Assembly (NCBI RefSeq): GCF_021130785.1
Contig: NC_060211.1
Location: 123,701,001 to 123,765,000 of the forward strand
Length of the DNA stretch: 64,000 bases
DNA from: Homalodisca vitripennis
Taxonomy: Eukaryota; Arthropoda; Insecta; Hemiptera; Cicadellidae
Direction: 5' to 3'
The position numbers and the translations under genes are program-made. The notes beneath the pieces were generated by a model that was given only the letters and a program-made list of their open reading frames with translations, was not told the origin of the DNA and made no database searches. Shown one piece after another: positions 32,470 through 45,729 of this stretch (its first letter is position 1; every line of letters starts with the position of its first letter).

Positions 32470-35400
32470 TTATTTTATATTATTAATTTTGACTGTGGAT
32501 GTTATAAAATTTTGATTTTGTACTGGTTCATTGATTTACAAAATGTACTGAACGGAAAAATTGTTCTTACGTAGGTAGTACTGTATACAGATGGACTGTG
32601 CTGCTTAGGTTTGAATTTCAGGCCATCCAGATCCAGGAAAATAATCCTGTACACCATTCCTTACTCTGTCTCTTTGTGACTGCATTGTCCCCCAGGTGTC
32701 AGGTGGCAGTTTGTACTAAAATATTAGTATACACATTTTAAACAACTCTCAACTGCTTAAATATCCTGACACCCTCTTAATGTCTCAGAAATGAAAAAAA
32801 AACTTAAAATTCGTCATCAGGAAAGTCCAAAGATTACTGAAGTAATCGCTCACAACAAGAGTATTTCTTATAATTTAATACCCACTGGTATTTTAAAAAG
32901 TAAGTTAGTAAGTTGAAGATAAAACTAAATTTTTTATAGCTGAACTATTGAACTAATGAAAGTCTAAATTGTGCAATAGTTTTAGTTCGTTTTCAATCTA
33001 TGGAATATCAACAAGTTGGTCCACTCATTTCTTAAACTCAATTAAAATACGCGAGAAATTTTTTATGAACAGGCGAGAACTAGCAAAAGTATAATCAGTA
33101 CACTAGTTTTGTTCTATTTAAAATAAGTTTGAGGTAGCGCGAGGTTGCATGCTCATCAAAAATCGCAATCCATGTATGGGACAGAAGGCTAACATTTCCA
33201 CGTACGTTACCTTTTTGCTTAAGTTAACCTCTACGTTTTAAAGAGCCACCTGGAAGCAATTGTGGTATTTACACATTTTCTTTGCCCAACGCTTTAATAT
33301 TTTAATTTATCATAAAACCTTAAATCGTATTTTATTTTATATTATATCTAGCCTACCACTATCTCTTGCCTTTTTTGTTCGAGTACTTAACGAGATACTA
33401 CATATAAGGTAATATAAAGAGTGTTCCTCCTAAACCTATAAAGCAGCATCACGTTGTTTTATATTGAATATATAAACAATAACCTGAAAAATGTTCCATT
33501 AAAAATTTGCACATTATGTTAAAACAATCTCGCAGGCACAAAGACTACAACTCTCCGGCTTTTCTTGATGTTAATATTATTGATGTCAAATAAAAATAGA
33601 GGAAAAATAATTATAATCTAGCTCAACGTTTCAAAACATTATGGGTTTAAGCCTAGTATAATACAGAATAATAATTTTATCGTAAAGAGAACAGCTTAAT
33701 TCTAATGCCTATCGTTTTAACTAAGCTGTAACTAGGCATACATAAGTAGCATATTCAATAAATGTCACACCCAAGTTTAATATTCACTGAACCAACGCGA
33801 GATACAGATGTTTCTCCTTATCTCTTTAAGACGCAGCCTGACGTATATTTTGAATCTAACATTTTGCAATAAAAGTTTATAAAATGTAAAAAGTACCAAA
33901 ATATTCTGTTGAACCATAAATTACCTTTTTCTAAAGTAACATGTTAAATTTTAATTTTAATTGTTATATGTTATTAAAGGTATAATACATCGTTTCGAGA
34001 GTTGGAATCTGTCCTCTTCGTTTTTAGTATCCCACTGTAGCTTGTGCTAGTGTAATGTGCGATTGTGACTCTCGTACTTGAGCTCGGGATTTGTATCCTG
34101 TGCAGTGACAACGCCTGGACTGGACTCCAAGCAGCTTTTTGGTGTGTTTGAATCCTTTTATTTCCTTTGACTACTTGCTTCTGGTCTTTATTTTTGTATG
34201 TGTTAATACCTCCTCCACCTGACAAAGAGGATAGCTTTCAATCCTAGAAACGTTGTGTTATACCTTTTATAGCCTATAACGATGGAAAATGTCCGTACCC
34301 TGATGTGGTTTCAAACCTTCCATTGTTAACTAACTGAACAAATTTAAATATTAAGCGCCGATTTACTATAAATGTATTTTAGCAGCTTAATCATTGTATG
34401 ACGATTGATTGACAAATTTGTTTAGTAATTTTCTGTTCCAGTCTCTAAATTGATACAGAACAGTTATTGAATATATTATTAGCACTGTTAATACTGTAAA
34501 TACGAATTACTTGTAAGATATAAATTAAAGAAAAAACTTATTTACTTCACTATTAGTAGTTTAATCTCATCAGTAATCCCTTTCATTTTAGATTAGATAC
34601 AGAGTAGAATTGTTTATTGTTCGCTTAGAATTTGTGAGCTGTCACATCAGTGAATGTAATCCACTTCTGGACCGGAAATGACACCGGAAGTGAATCACAA
34701 ATCAGATGAGATTTTGTGACAGTGAGTTCCGCTGGTTCTGTTGGAGACGAAAAGTACGGAGACTCAACAGCTGCTTTTTATACATCTTGTGAAAGCTTCA
34801 TATCCTTTATTACAGTATTCGTTTCATTTATTTAACGAATTATTTCCAATTATAACAGCTGAGATTGCTTAACTATGATATTTTTATTTATATGTTTCTT
34901 TAAGTACTTAAACTCATTTCCACCACAAACTTATTTTTACGTTATAACACCTCTCTATATTATTACCATGAATGCAAAATCATTATTTTGTGATATAAAT
35001 CGAAACTAATCAATTTTGTTTGAATTTTTTAAGATAATAATCAATGCACAATAAATTTAATATTTGTTTTAAGTTATTCAAACTATTGATTATGGTAGTA
35101 AAAAGTTAGTCACTTGTATGAACGTATATTTTGTTGCCACAAATGTTTTGTTGACCAAGTCGGAAACAATAACGAATGAAATCAGGTAATGGACGAAACA
35201 TTGTTTTTATAGCAACAACGTTTTATTGTTTAACTTGTTACTGGAATTACTTCTTTGGTTTAGATTGTGAATAACAGATATCGATATTAAGTACCAGTCA
35301 AGTACTTCAGACAAGAGTAAATATAAGAATATGACACTATACAAGTATGACTGAAGTTTAATGTTAAGATGTTATGAGTTTATACTAAATAGGGTCCTAA

Positions 35401-36035
35401 TAATAGGCCCTCCGCCTTTGACCTAAGTAAAATATTCACTAACGCTCAGCTAAATCACATGTAGTGATATGTACCACAATCGAACTTACTTTGAAGTTCT
35501 TAATTGAACAAGTATACAACTGTATTATAGAGACAAAACAGATATAACAGAACATTAAAATTTCCGACAGAACATAAACCTTAAGTTATCTCAGACATTA
35601 ATTAAGAGCAAACTAAATACAAATTGCTAAGTTCATATGGTTATTCTATGAAAATGTAACTCACAGACAGTCACACAGGTAGGTAGGTGGACTGATAAGA
35701 CCAAGTTGTACCAAGTTTTAGTCCTCCTTTGTATTAAGAGTTATTAGGAAGAAGGACGGGTGAACGGACTATAATACGATTTCAATAAGGTTATGTCGGG
35801 TGCTTAACAATGAACATGCTAGAAAGATAATTAAATAATGCTGTCTAATATCTGTGTACATGTGAAATATTACATATACTCAACATGACTATAATTATAC
35901 TAAGCAATTACACCTTAGAATTAGTAGGTAATATCTAAATGACACTCTACTCTAGTCACATTGCTGCTGAAGAGATATCTGAGCAGTAATTGCGCTAGAG
36001 GTGTCAGTTGTGAAGTACCATACTATTTATCATAT
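32470..36035. other. Unassigned AT-rich DNA with minor repeats
   Basis: Two items were noted. A GC-richer segment (34,000-34,260) ends in a hairpin followed by GAAACGTTGTGTTATA. An imperfect inverted repeat at 34,639-34,723 has outer arms GTCACA/TGTGAC and two inner CACTTC/GAAGTG arms around ACCGGAA. No host gene was recognised. Confidence 0.45.
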
Positions 36036-36036
36036 A

Positions 36037-36038
<2 letters not shown>

Positions 36039-36094
<56 letters not shown>
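36039..36094. repeat. (TA)n microsatellite
   Basis: An uninterrupted TA tract at the left edge of block B copy 4. Confidence 0.97.
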
Positions 36095-36097
<3 letters not shown>

Positions 36098-36104
36098 AGT
36101 AGTA

Positions 36105-36900
36105 AAACATAACGGGCAAATGTCTAACTGTTAAGCCAAGCAACATGCTCGACCTTCTTAATTTTGGTGGCAAAAAACTTTGTGATTGGTAAAAATCTCC
36201 CGGAAATATGTCTTGGAGAAACTTTTAATAAGGTTTATTATAATGTTACATACTAAATTACTAATCTAGAGAGGGATTGGGGCTGTCTTTGCTTCAAACA
36301 GTTGTTGTGAATTCACCAATTTTACTAGAACCAACAGCAATTTTGCAATGACACTGTTATGCGCACCCAGGTTAAAACATCCAATGATACTAGTGCCAGT
36401 CCTTAAACAGGTTTTCGCCCTTCTACCATGTATTACTGCCCCCCTTATTAGGTTGGAGAATGATATCTAAATTTACCTAACGTGTGCTGCAATCTATGGC
36501 AGACTATATGCACCTACACGGCTAGAGGATAATGTAGATCCGTAAATTCTCACTGAGACATATTGAACTTAGAATTATAAATACTATATAACTGGGGTTT
36601 GGTTTATCAGATTATATATTTATTAATTATCATTGTAGTCGAAGAAGCCTCAGACAAGAAAAGAGCAATTTTGTATTAGACGAACCACTTGATATAGAAA
36701 GGAATACTATTTGATTCTCGGTTTCCATTTAAATAATAAGAGTTAATAATATAAGGCTACTCTATATGGTTATTTGGTTATAGCTGGTTCTATCTGGATA
36801 ATTCTACAAAATCTTTCAAGTGCTTAATGTGCTGACTTGAGAGATATATCAATATTACTGTAGATAAGTTTGATCTATATAAGGATCTTGACAGGATGAG
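36105..36900 (+). repeat. Duplicated block B, copy 4
   Basis: The core at 36,270-36,460 has lost one base in AACAGCAATTTTGCAATGAC compared with the other copies. The upstream part matches 16,320-16,500. The downstream part contains the TCAAGTGCTTAATGTGCTGA hairpin. Confidence 0.75.
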
Positions 36901-37209
36901 GTTTACGTTACCAGATATAAAATGTCTGTTAAACAATGTGACCATTTAAAAAAGATTTTCTAAAGTTTACAACTGTTGGAGATGAGATAGTTCAGGAATA
37001 ATTATAAATTTAGCTCATACAGTAAACTTAGCAATGTTATTTATAGATGAATAATTGTAAAATATTTCGTTGTATTTAATATTAATTAGTGATATTGAAA
37101 TTTTAATTTAGCTGAAAAGCTTACTTTTTTACATGGAATGTCAAACTAAAGATTTCTTAAAATTTTAATATGAAAGTAAATCTCATTGTGAATAAATCAG
37201 TATTCAATG

Positions 37210-37450
37210 TAATAAGACAACTATGAAAGCTATAATTTATATGAAGTATATTTGTATCATTATACAGTTACAGAGAAGCACAAGCATGCCTGATCTTTAC
37301 AGAATAACCATTGTAACCCCAAGCTTCAATCCTAAACGAATTTCTATGAGTAATGCGCAGAATGCATTGTCAATATGAACCTTAAATTATGACAAATGCA
37401 GGGTTTTATTTCTTGTTTTAGTATTATTGTTTAATTTTTGGTTACCTTAA
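37210..37450. repeat. Duplicated block E, copy 1
   Basis: GAATAACCATTGTAACC (37,302) and the following AATGCGCAGAATGCA correspond to 48,500-48,560 and, more weakly, to 45,190-45,350. Confidence 0.65.
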
Positions 37451-39819
37451 GATAATAGCGACAGGAAAGTTCTGGTTTGAAGTTTTACATAAGTAAATTT
37501 TATTCGAAAATATTGTGCAATGCTTCACTTATGCTTTACATCAGACGACGTTTGAGTTTTTGGCAAATATGAGGCACGAATCATTCCTAGTCCGTTCCAT
37601 AATATTAAAACTAAATTTAGGGATAAATTCTTATTGTACCAAATGACACTTTCTTAATACGAATGAGAGAGAAAATATTGCTACGCATCCATTAAAAGTT
37701 GTTGCCTTCCAGGATTTTTTGATAGAATATAAAATGAGAGATAACATCTAATAAAGTAGTAATAAGTTACTTGTAGGGTATCAAATTTACTTATTAACCC
37801 ACGTAACAAATACAAAAGGAGAATAATAATAACGTGGATTTTTAGAGGTATTAGTTTTGAACATATTTTGGCGGGATATGGATGTATGTTTTGCATGGAC
37901 GAAAACTTTCCGTTTCGCGTCACGGAACGTAACGTCACACTAGTTGGTTATTTAACCGCTAGGGGCGGGATAACGCGGCAATGTTGTTAGGGCAGGCGTT
38001 GCTCCGTTCAGTAGCTATTTAGGCGTGCTAGTGAGAGGCTGCTGTCTCTCCTTGTGGAAATGACTAATTCATTTTGCGAGCTATGGAGGTTTTTTTGAAC
38101 GGGATACATTTGTTTCGCATCACTCATGTTTATGTGTATTCGAAGCAGAATTACCGTTTTAATGAGACGTAAATAAACCGTTATGTAAACTTCAAAGGGA
38201 AATATAAACCACAATAAGTCAGAACTTAAAAGTTTGACTGACAACTCTATCCACCGTCCTCCACAGTTAAGTGAATTGTATAAAGTATAAACTACAAGTA
38301 CTCTCTGGCGTGTCGGAAAGTGTACTTGCAGTGCACAAAGAGTAAACCAAGACTAGAACTGTGAGCTGCTCATCTCTTAGCATCTTATAGTTGGTTGGTT
38401 ACTGCGCTGACAAACTGGGTACGAATTTACCATTGATTCTATATCCATGTGGTATGAGTCCACTATAATCCTTTCTCGGTTACAAAATTAACCTTATCTC
38501 CTAAATACTTAAGTGGCAAGAACTGGAACTCATCTCAGCGCAGTGTTATCCACCGGTATCTGCAGTGGAACTTTTCTCTCCCTCTTAGCTTCCTAGACAG
38601 TGTGACATAATGTCTTTAATTTAACAGTAAATTATGCTGCCTTCCCCCCTAGGAACAATTATTTTTTGTATGATATTTGTAATATACCCCATCATGAAAT
38701 ATGAAGTAGCGTAACTTTTAAAATCCTTTTGTAATTTTAAAATATCATTAATATCATTAAACGTAAAAAACCGAATATCCAAACATTTTCAATAGCAACC
38801 TATGTTACAAAGTATAATAGTCAAGAACTCAATTAAATTAAAAACTTTTTGAATTTGAATTTGTTTATATCTTGGGCCATTCAAAAGCGCTAAAAAAAAT
38901 ATTTTAATATGTTATGTATTATTTCAGATAATCCAATACCACATATTGAAACAACGCCATTGACTTTAACCATTTCTCCAGCCCTACCAAGCCTTTATAA
39001 AGCTGATATGTACAAAGTTTGGCATTCGAGTACTGTGATATAGCCTGAGAGAATTCCATATCGATATACTTAAAAGTGAAGGAATCTTGAGACCATACTT
39101 CCTTTGCCAAGATCACGTGAGAAAGGCGAGTTTCTGACTAATTGATATATCTTGCCTTCATATGTTGTTAAAGATTTCACAATCGTAAGCTCAGTATTCA
39201 GGAAGTAGTGTCATAAACCGGAGAATCACTATTTATCAGTTGTAAATATTATTTATTTTTAATAGTATTACAAGTAGGTAAATTTTGTAGACACATATGT
39301 ATTCAAATTAAATGGGCATATGCAATATACCGTAAGCTAATAAGTGCCGTATTTGTAATCAGATCCAGATTGAACTTTGTTCAAAGGCATTAGCACATAG
39401 ATTGGGTGGGTTTTTAAACAATGTTTTTATTTAAATAATGTAAAATGGAGGGAATTATCTTCTACACAAAAAATTTTCATAAAATTATTCTCTAATTCTC
39501 TAATGTTTTTCTTCAGATTTCTAAAAATAAATTACATGGGCTAAAGCATAAGACCACGACATTTTGAGAGGGCAAGTTTTTGGCATAAACTTCTGGTATG
39601 TAATTTGGTTCCAAATTTGCAATATTGATATATAGCGGTTTTTTATAAATATATTTATGTTAATCAATGATTAAATAATTGTTATTAAAATATATTTATT
39701 AATAATAAAAGAGATTTATCATTTAGAAATAAATTAAGAAATAAATTTATGCAATATGAGTAATGCTTATGACTTTTTTCAGGCTCTTAAATCAAATAAC
39801 TGCCATAGAAGTCTATAAT
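37451..39819. other. Unassigned DNA with a GC-richer island
   Basis: The segment 37,905-38,045 (TTTCGCGTCACGGAACGTAA; GCTAGGGGCGGGATAACGCG; TGCTCCGTTCAGTAGC) is unusually CpG-rich for the window. It might be a promoter or the terminal part of a lost element. No ORF is associated with it. Confidence 0.35.
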
Positions 39820-41165
39820 GTAACATAAATTTGTGCTATTGAAATCTCAGGTGCTGAGAACGTTAAAACTGTAGTCCAACAACATAATTTTGAATCTGTA
39901 CAAATATACTAATTGAACCTAATTGTGTTCAAACTACATTTTTATTACATGAATTTTAAATTTGTACTTCACAATATTAAAATGATTGATAGATCGACTT
40001 AAAATACAAATCATTATTATAATTATATACAATGTATATGTTATTGCATAATTACTATTGCTATCTAACTTTATGGATCTCTATAATTTATATTAAAAAT
40101 ATTGCAAACTCGCACACACATACATTATGATTGCGAGACAGACACTAACGCACTTGATACGAGTTCTAATTTGGAGCTGCAGAGAACCCTAAGATAGAAA
40201 TTACAAAAACCTCTAAACTGAATCTCTGCAGTTTTATATTACGTTCTTCTGTTATAATTCAATAGTGAAAGACCATAAGCCAAACGGGTTATTATCTCAA
40301 AACTAAAGTATAAAATATTTTACTATTTATTTACTGTTATAAATACACTTAAAGTACAATAAAATTAACAAATATTTTACTAATGTTATGAGTAATTTTA
40401 ACTATATTAAGGTTATGACCTTTTCTTATAAAAATAATCTAAACTAATTAATATAAGTGTGCCATTCTAAAACAAATATTGTAGCCAAATTCATTATGAT
40501 GTTTATAAGTAGAAAAATACATTACCTAGTGTATGTGTAGTGTATGTATTAGTGTGAGTGGGGCGACCTCCTGCCGCACTGGCCGCATCACCCTTGTAAC
40601 AATCAGAAAATACAGCATATAATAATGTATCATGGTAAAACATGCACTTGCCATAACCAATATAATTACAGAAATATACCTTAATTAAATAAGTATTATT
40701 AAAAATTAAGTATAATCATGGAAGAAATATGTATACTTAAGTATAATATAAGCAGATACATTTATTATACCTTAATGTGTTGTCTAGTGGAGGATTACTT
40801 GTTCTAGTTCAATGTAGTTCTACACGCACGCACACTCTCGCACTTTCATTCAAACAAAACATTCATACTTTGTGTGTTTTGCAACACACGTGGAGTAGTG
40901 CTAAATGTTAATGTCACAGAGAGGACGCCAACCAACGCAGGACCGAGGCCACCTGAAAATAATCAGAACAAAACTCTCGAATCACAAAAATGACACAAAT
41001 GAGTTGGCTGTTTGATTTCTAGTAACTTATAATAAAATGTTTCCATATATTTGACTACAACTGCAGTTTCAGAATGGCATTAAATTTACACCTGAAACAT
41101 CCCAAATACTTACGGTACTGGGTCTTCTCGCACTGAGTTTAAGTAATATTGCTACCTGAAACATA
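39820..41165. repeat. Duplicated block A, copy 3
   Basis: Same order of landmarks as copies 1 and 2, up to just beyond exon W. It is followed directly by block B copy 5. Confidence 0.8.
40526..41155 (-). other. Candidate spliced transcript, copy 3: exons W, X, Y
   Basis: On the minus strand: W 41,114-41,155 (42 bp, after TTTCAG, before GTAAGTATT); X 40,771-40,952 (182 bp, after ATTTTCAG, before GTATAA); Y 40,526-40,592 (67 bp, before GTAATG). The acceptor of Y is AAG instead of CAG because of a one-base change. In this copy the W-X frame that stops in copies 1 and 2 runs on for about 25 more codons, so the copies do not agree on a protein. Confidence 0.5.
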
Positions 41166-41299
41166 ATTACAAGGAAGTAATAAGAACAGAATAAGCATTT
41201 GCTCATACAGATGTATGCTTGCAAAAGATGCATAAAGATATATAGAATAAAAATAGGTCGCGAAGAAAATGTATATGTGATCTATTAATATGTTACTAA

Positions 41300-41910
41300 A
41301 AATATTTAATTATCAACCTTGGTAGGGATTGGAAATGCCTGTGCTTAAAACAGTAGCCGTGCATTCACCACTGTTAATAGCACCAACAGCAATGGCTGCA
41401 GTGAAACTGTTATGCGCACCAAGGTTAAAGCATTACATGGTACTAGGACCAGTCCTTGCGCAGGTAGTCACCCTTCTACCATGTAATACTCCCCTCCCTT
41501 ATTAGGTTGGATAGTTGGGATATTTCAGTTTACGTCACGCGTGCTGAAATCTACCGCAGACAATATGCACTTACTCGACAAGAGAATAACGTAGATCCGT
41601 AAATTGTTACACGTATTGAATTTTACAGCATAAATACTTGATAACGGCGATAATTGTTTCAGAATATGATTCAAAAATTATTATTGAACTCCTAGTAGAT
41701 TTAGAAAAGGAAAGAATATTTTGTATTTTAAAAACTTGGTTGATATAAAAAGTAAATTTATTCTTTTCTCGGTTGCGATTTAAATAATATAAATAAACAG
41801 GTTACGTAATATGTTTTTCAATTAATTTGATATCTTCCGCCACCTCTCTCGCCAATATTTCAAATGCACAATGTGCTGACTTGAGAGATGTATTAATATT
41901 ATAAGTGTAT
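41300..41910 (+). repeat. Duplicated block B, copy 5
   Basis: The core is at 41,325-41,515. It is followed by GATCCGTAAATTG and the TCAAATGCACAATGTGCTGA hairpin near 41,868. The frame GLEMPVLKTVAVHSPLL is open across the core up to a TAG. Confidence 0.75.
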
Positions 41911-43560
41911 ATAAGTTAGACTTAAAATTAGGGTCTTAAAATTGGTATAAAACTTTAAGACACTAACCATTGTACTAACCTTTTTCATAAAGATTAAGTT
42001 CACAACGGTTATCACGATTAAATATCGTATTATTAATTTAGTTTCTTTGGAAAATTTCTAACAATGTAATTCATAGATTTATTAACATTATGGAGTATTT
42101 CCTTATATTATCCTAAATATGTTCTCCGATAGTTAGAAATATGTAGCGTCTATAAATAAAAAAATTAGTATATTAAATACTTCTCTCAATTATGAAACTC
42201 CTTTCAATTATCAGAGATTATGTAGGATTTATCTAATATTACAATATTTTGATTAACCGTAGACGTGATAATTAATTCGCACTTGCTTTTTATTGAGTTT
42301 GCATTTCAGATAAATACCCTGACATATGTTAGAAAACTATTCGCAACCTGTATCAATATGTATATGCCTACTTATGTAATTGTTATCAATGTCATTTTAT
42401 CAATATGAGTTTCCTGGATGACCAGGAATAAATTGATCATCAATCACAATATTTAGTAGAATTAAAAAGGAACAGAATCGAAAGGGTTAAGAATATCATA
42501 CAATAACTTGTCCTTATACTTAACCTAGCTTGCAATATTTAATACTGACATTAAAAAATAGATGATAGCTATATTACTGTCAGAAAACTAGATAAGAGAC
42601 AAACTTGTCACTTTATAGGTCTGTATATGTTTAAAAATATATTTACTTACCTGTCAGTCAGTTTTTAGTGTAAAGCTAAAGAAATATGATTTGAAAAAAA
42701 AAACTCGTAATTCATAATCTTGTTTTTTTGATACTCTCCCATGTGGGCTACTGGACGTGTATCAATTAAAACAATAAACAAGAGAATAAATACTTTTCAA
42801 AGAACTTGTAATTTTACAAAATTCTGGACAAGTTTCTGCCAACAAAAAGAATCCTGGCGCCAATTTAATAATTAAATACGTGTAATGTTTAAGTTACTAT
42901 AAACACTTTGGTTTAGTCAAAAATGTCAAAATTAATTACTTCTGAGGAAGTACATATACATTTTTAATTGCGAACTAAGTACACAAATCGTGTTTTCAAC
43001 TTTATTGAAATTTATTAAGAGTGAATAGTGTTGATTTAAATTTATCAAAATATTTAATCGCCTGTATTACCTCATCGGTAGTGATAATAACGGACATTTA
43101 TGTGGAGTAGTGGCTGGAGCCCATACAGTAATTACATACAGCTAAATCTAAAGTGAAATAAGTAGGTAAGAGTACTTCTGATGTCCTACAGGTAATAAGT
43201 CAAATTCATCAGTTGCTACAATCTAAACTCAAGGCCTAATTGTTGAACATCAATATTCAGAGATTTACAGCCGTACATACAATACAACAGCTACATGAGT
43301 TATATGAAAAATATGATGTTTTGACTCACCCATTTTAAGAATATTGCAGTCAAATACACAGGCTCAGCCGTAGCGTTGGGGTCACAGGTTGGAAGAAGAA
43401 TTCTGCTAAATTTGTCCTATCAACATGAAGCAAAATCAATCAGGATGCCACTGAAATAAACATTTTCCAAAAGTATTGTTTTAAACTGTGTTTTCATGGT
43501 AACGAGGAATAATTATTGTTAGTGGAGAAATAGGCTAATCGTACGACTTAAGTTACAGTT
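41911..43560. repeat. Duplicated block C, copy 3, with candidate exons U and V (minus strand)
   Basis: Matches 13,721-16,190. Candidate exon U ends at 43,330 before GTGAGTC. Candidate exon V is 43,071-43,147 (77 bp) after CACTTTAG and before GTAATA. In V the frame open in copy 1 has one stop (HYST then TAA). Confidence 0.65.
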
Positions 43561-45189
43561 ATATACATTATCAGGAAGAGAGATAATATTTCCTTTACAC
43601 CAAGATGTAAAATTTTCAAGGCGTATTTAAATAATTGTTTGGAGTGTAAAAATAAAAATATTACTTACCTATTCTTGGGCCATTAAGAAAACAAAACGGA
43701 AGCCTGTTTGTGTTTTGGAAACTTTTTGCACATAATCTGTGCAAATATAATGTGTTCCTTAAAAGTATGTTAAGGAAATAAGCAGGTTTGCACTAAAACA
43801 AATTCTTAATGTATGTTAGAAAATGGTAGGTACTTTGAATAAAAATTGAATTGAAACATGTTTGTAAAAGATTTTTGTTAAATAGGTAAAATAACAAAAT
43901 ACTAATATAGTTTTAATCGACAAGAGGAAAAAAATATTATATAATATTATTGACCATTCCCATTTCAACCTGTACTAAAATATAAAAAATATTTCTGTGG
44001 CAGGTTGTGTGTTTATACTAAGCAAATTAGCTCCTGCCTCTTGGAGTAAACTGTTTTTTTTTTAGTGCTAGGTTTTCTTTCCGTAAGTTCTAATTATTGG
44101 GAATTATATATATATGAATTATATGTAACGCCAAATTATGCCATTTGGTAACTATATTGTTTTCGTTCTACAATTTGATAGCTAAAATAGATTAAAGAAT
44201 ATTACTTTAAATGTAGTCTGTAAGTTTATTGTAAACTTGATCATTACACGACGCCTGCAATTTTGTTATTTATTTCAAAAGTAATCTAACAAGCTACTCT
44301 TTTATTAACTTTGGTGTACTGTAATACGATTGTTATTTTTCATCTTTAAGTAACATCGTCTTTTTCTCTTTAAATTGAATTTAAAATGTTTTTTTTTTTA
44401 ATATTTGTAATCACAATCATATAAATTAAGTAATGAATCATATAATGTATGTATAAATGTACTAATGTTGTTAGTAATAGGCATAACATTTGTGTTAATC
44501 TTCTCTGATGATACGAAAAACTTGTTGGGAAATACATGTTAGAAATCTATCTTCACCCTAAAGGAAGAAACGCAACTGAAAAACGCGTACTCCAACAAGA
44601 ACCATTTTCCTAAGTTCTATTTTCCTAGATTCTAAGGTTCTTAGTTCTCTTTTATTTTAATCTTATTATTTTGCCATAAAAGAGTGCCTAATTTATTATT
44701 GGATTTTCTAAAGAACCATTGTTGATAGCTTTTGTAAGACATGTATTAGTCATTACAATTAATGTTTTACAAAAATCAATCAAATATCGTTGTTTATTAA
44801 ATTAAATTTATGAACATAAAAATTTATCTAAATACAATTGTTTTCTAAACTTCCTTTAACATTTTTATTGTAAATATTTTGTAAATAGTTTCTAGCTGTT
44901 TTTTAATTAAAAAAACGTTAAGCTTATGTGTGTATATAATTTAAATAGAGCAAACATTTTTGACTAATATTAAAATGTTTCTTAGTTTTTTTTTTAAATA
45001 ACAAATTGTTTCAAGAAACAATAAAACTCAAATTTTGTATATCCTAGTAAATATGAAAGAACATCTCTTTGATTATAAAATTTTAATGCAATATTATACA
45101 TACATTAAGAAAGATAATTAGATAATATTATAGATAATATGAGTATTTCTACTAAGTATACTCATATTATTAAGGTAAAGGAGAAGCAA
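43561..45189. other. Unassigned AT-rich DNA
   Basis: No ORF or repeat relationship recognised. Confidence 0.5.
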
Positions 45190-45350
45190 TGATATGCCTG
45201 CTACTGTAGGGAATGTTACATTATAACGCTTAGACTTAAACCCGCTCAGAGTAAAGCAAGGAATACAAACAATTCGATTATAAACTTCAAATTATGATAA
45301 ATACTGTTTTATATGTGGTTTAAGATATAATTATTAAACTTTTACCCAAT
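45190..45350. repeat. Duplicated block E, copy 2 (weak)
   Basis: AGCAAGGAATACAAACAAT and AACTTCAAATTATGATAAATAC align with block E at 37.3 and 48.5 kb. It is the most diverged of the three copies. Confidence 0.45.
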
Positions 45351-45729
45351 TAAAAAAAAATAAAAAATTTAATGTCTCAATGTAATTGTTTGTACTTTCA
45401 CTCAGGAAATGTTTCAAACAATCAACATAAATTTCACTCGAATGTAATATGACGTAAAATGTTCTCTGTTCCATCCTGTAGGAACTAGATAACGGAATTT
45501 TCTAATCACCGGAACAGCTAATAACAGGTAGTAGTAATAGAACCACTCAGAAGCGAGGTTAGCCAGCTAGAATTAAAAAAAACACCATGAGCTATTTAAT
45601 TATCGACCGTTAAAGTGGCGATGGTGAGTGGTGTGTACCTATGTACTTACAGCGATTTAATCGTTATAGAAATGTTTGAGGGCCGGTTTTAAGTACATAA
45701 AGCTACCTGGTTCTGCTCTTATACAGCGC

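Noticed and set aside
33974..34225. 83-codon minus-strand frame
   Set aside because: It overlaps a repeat-like GC-richer segment. The text is low-complexity and no family is recognisable.
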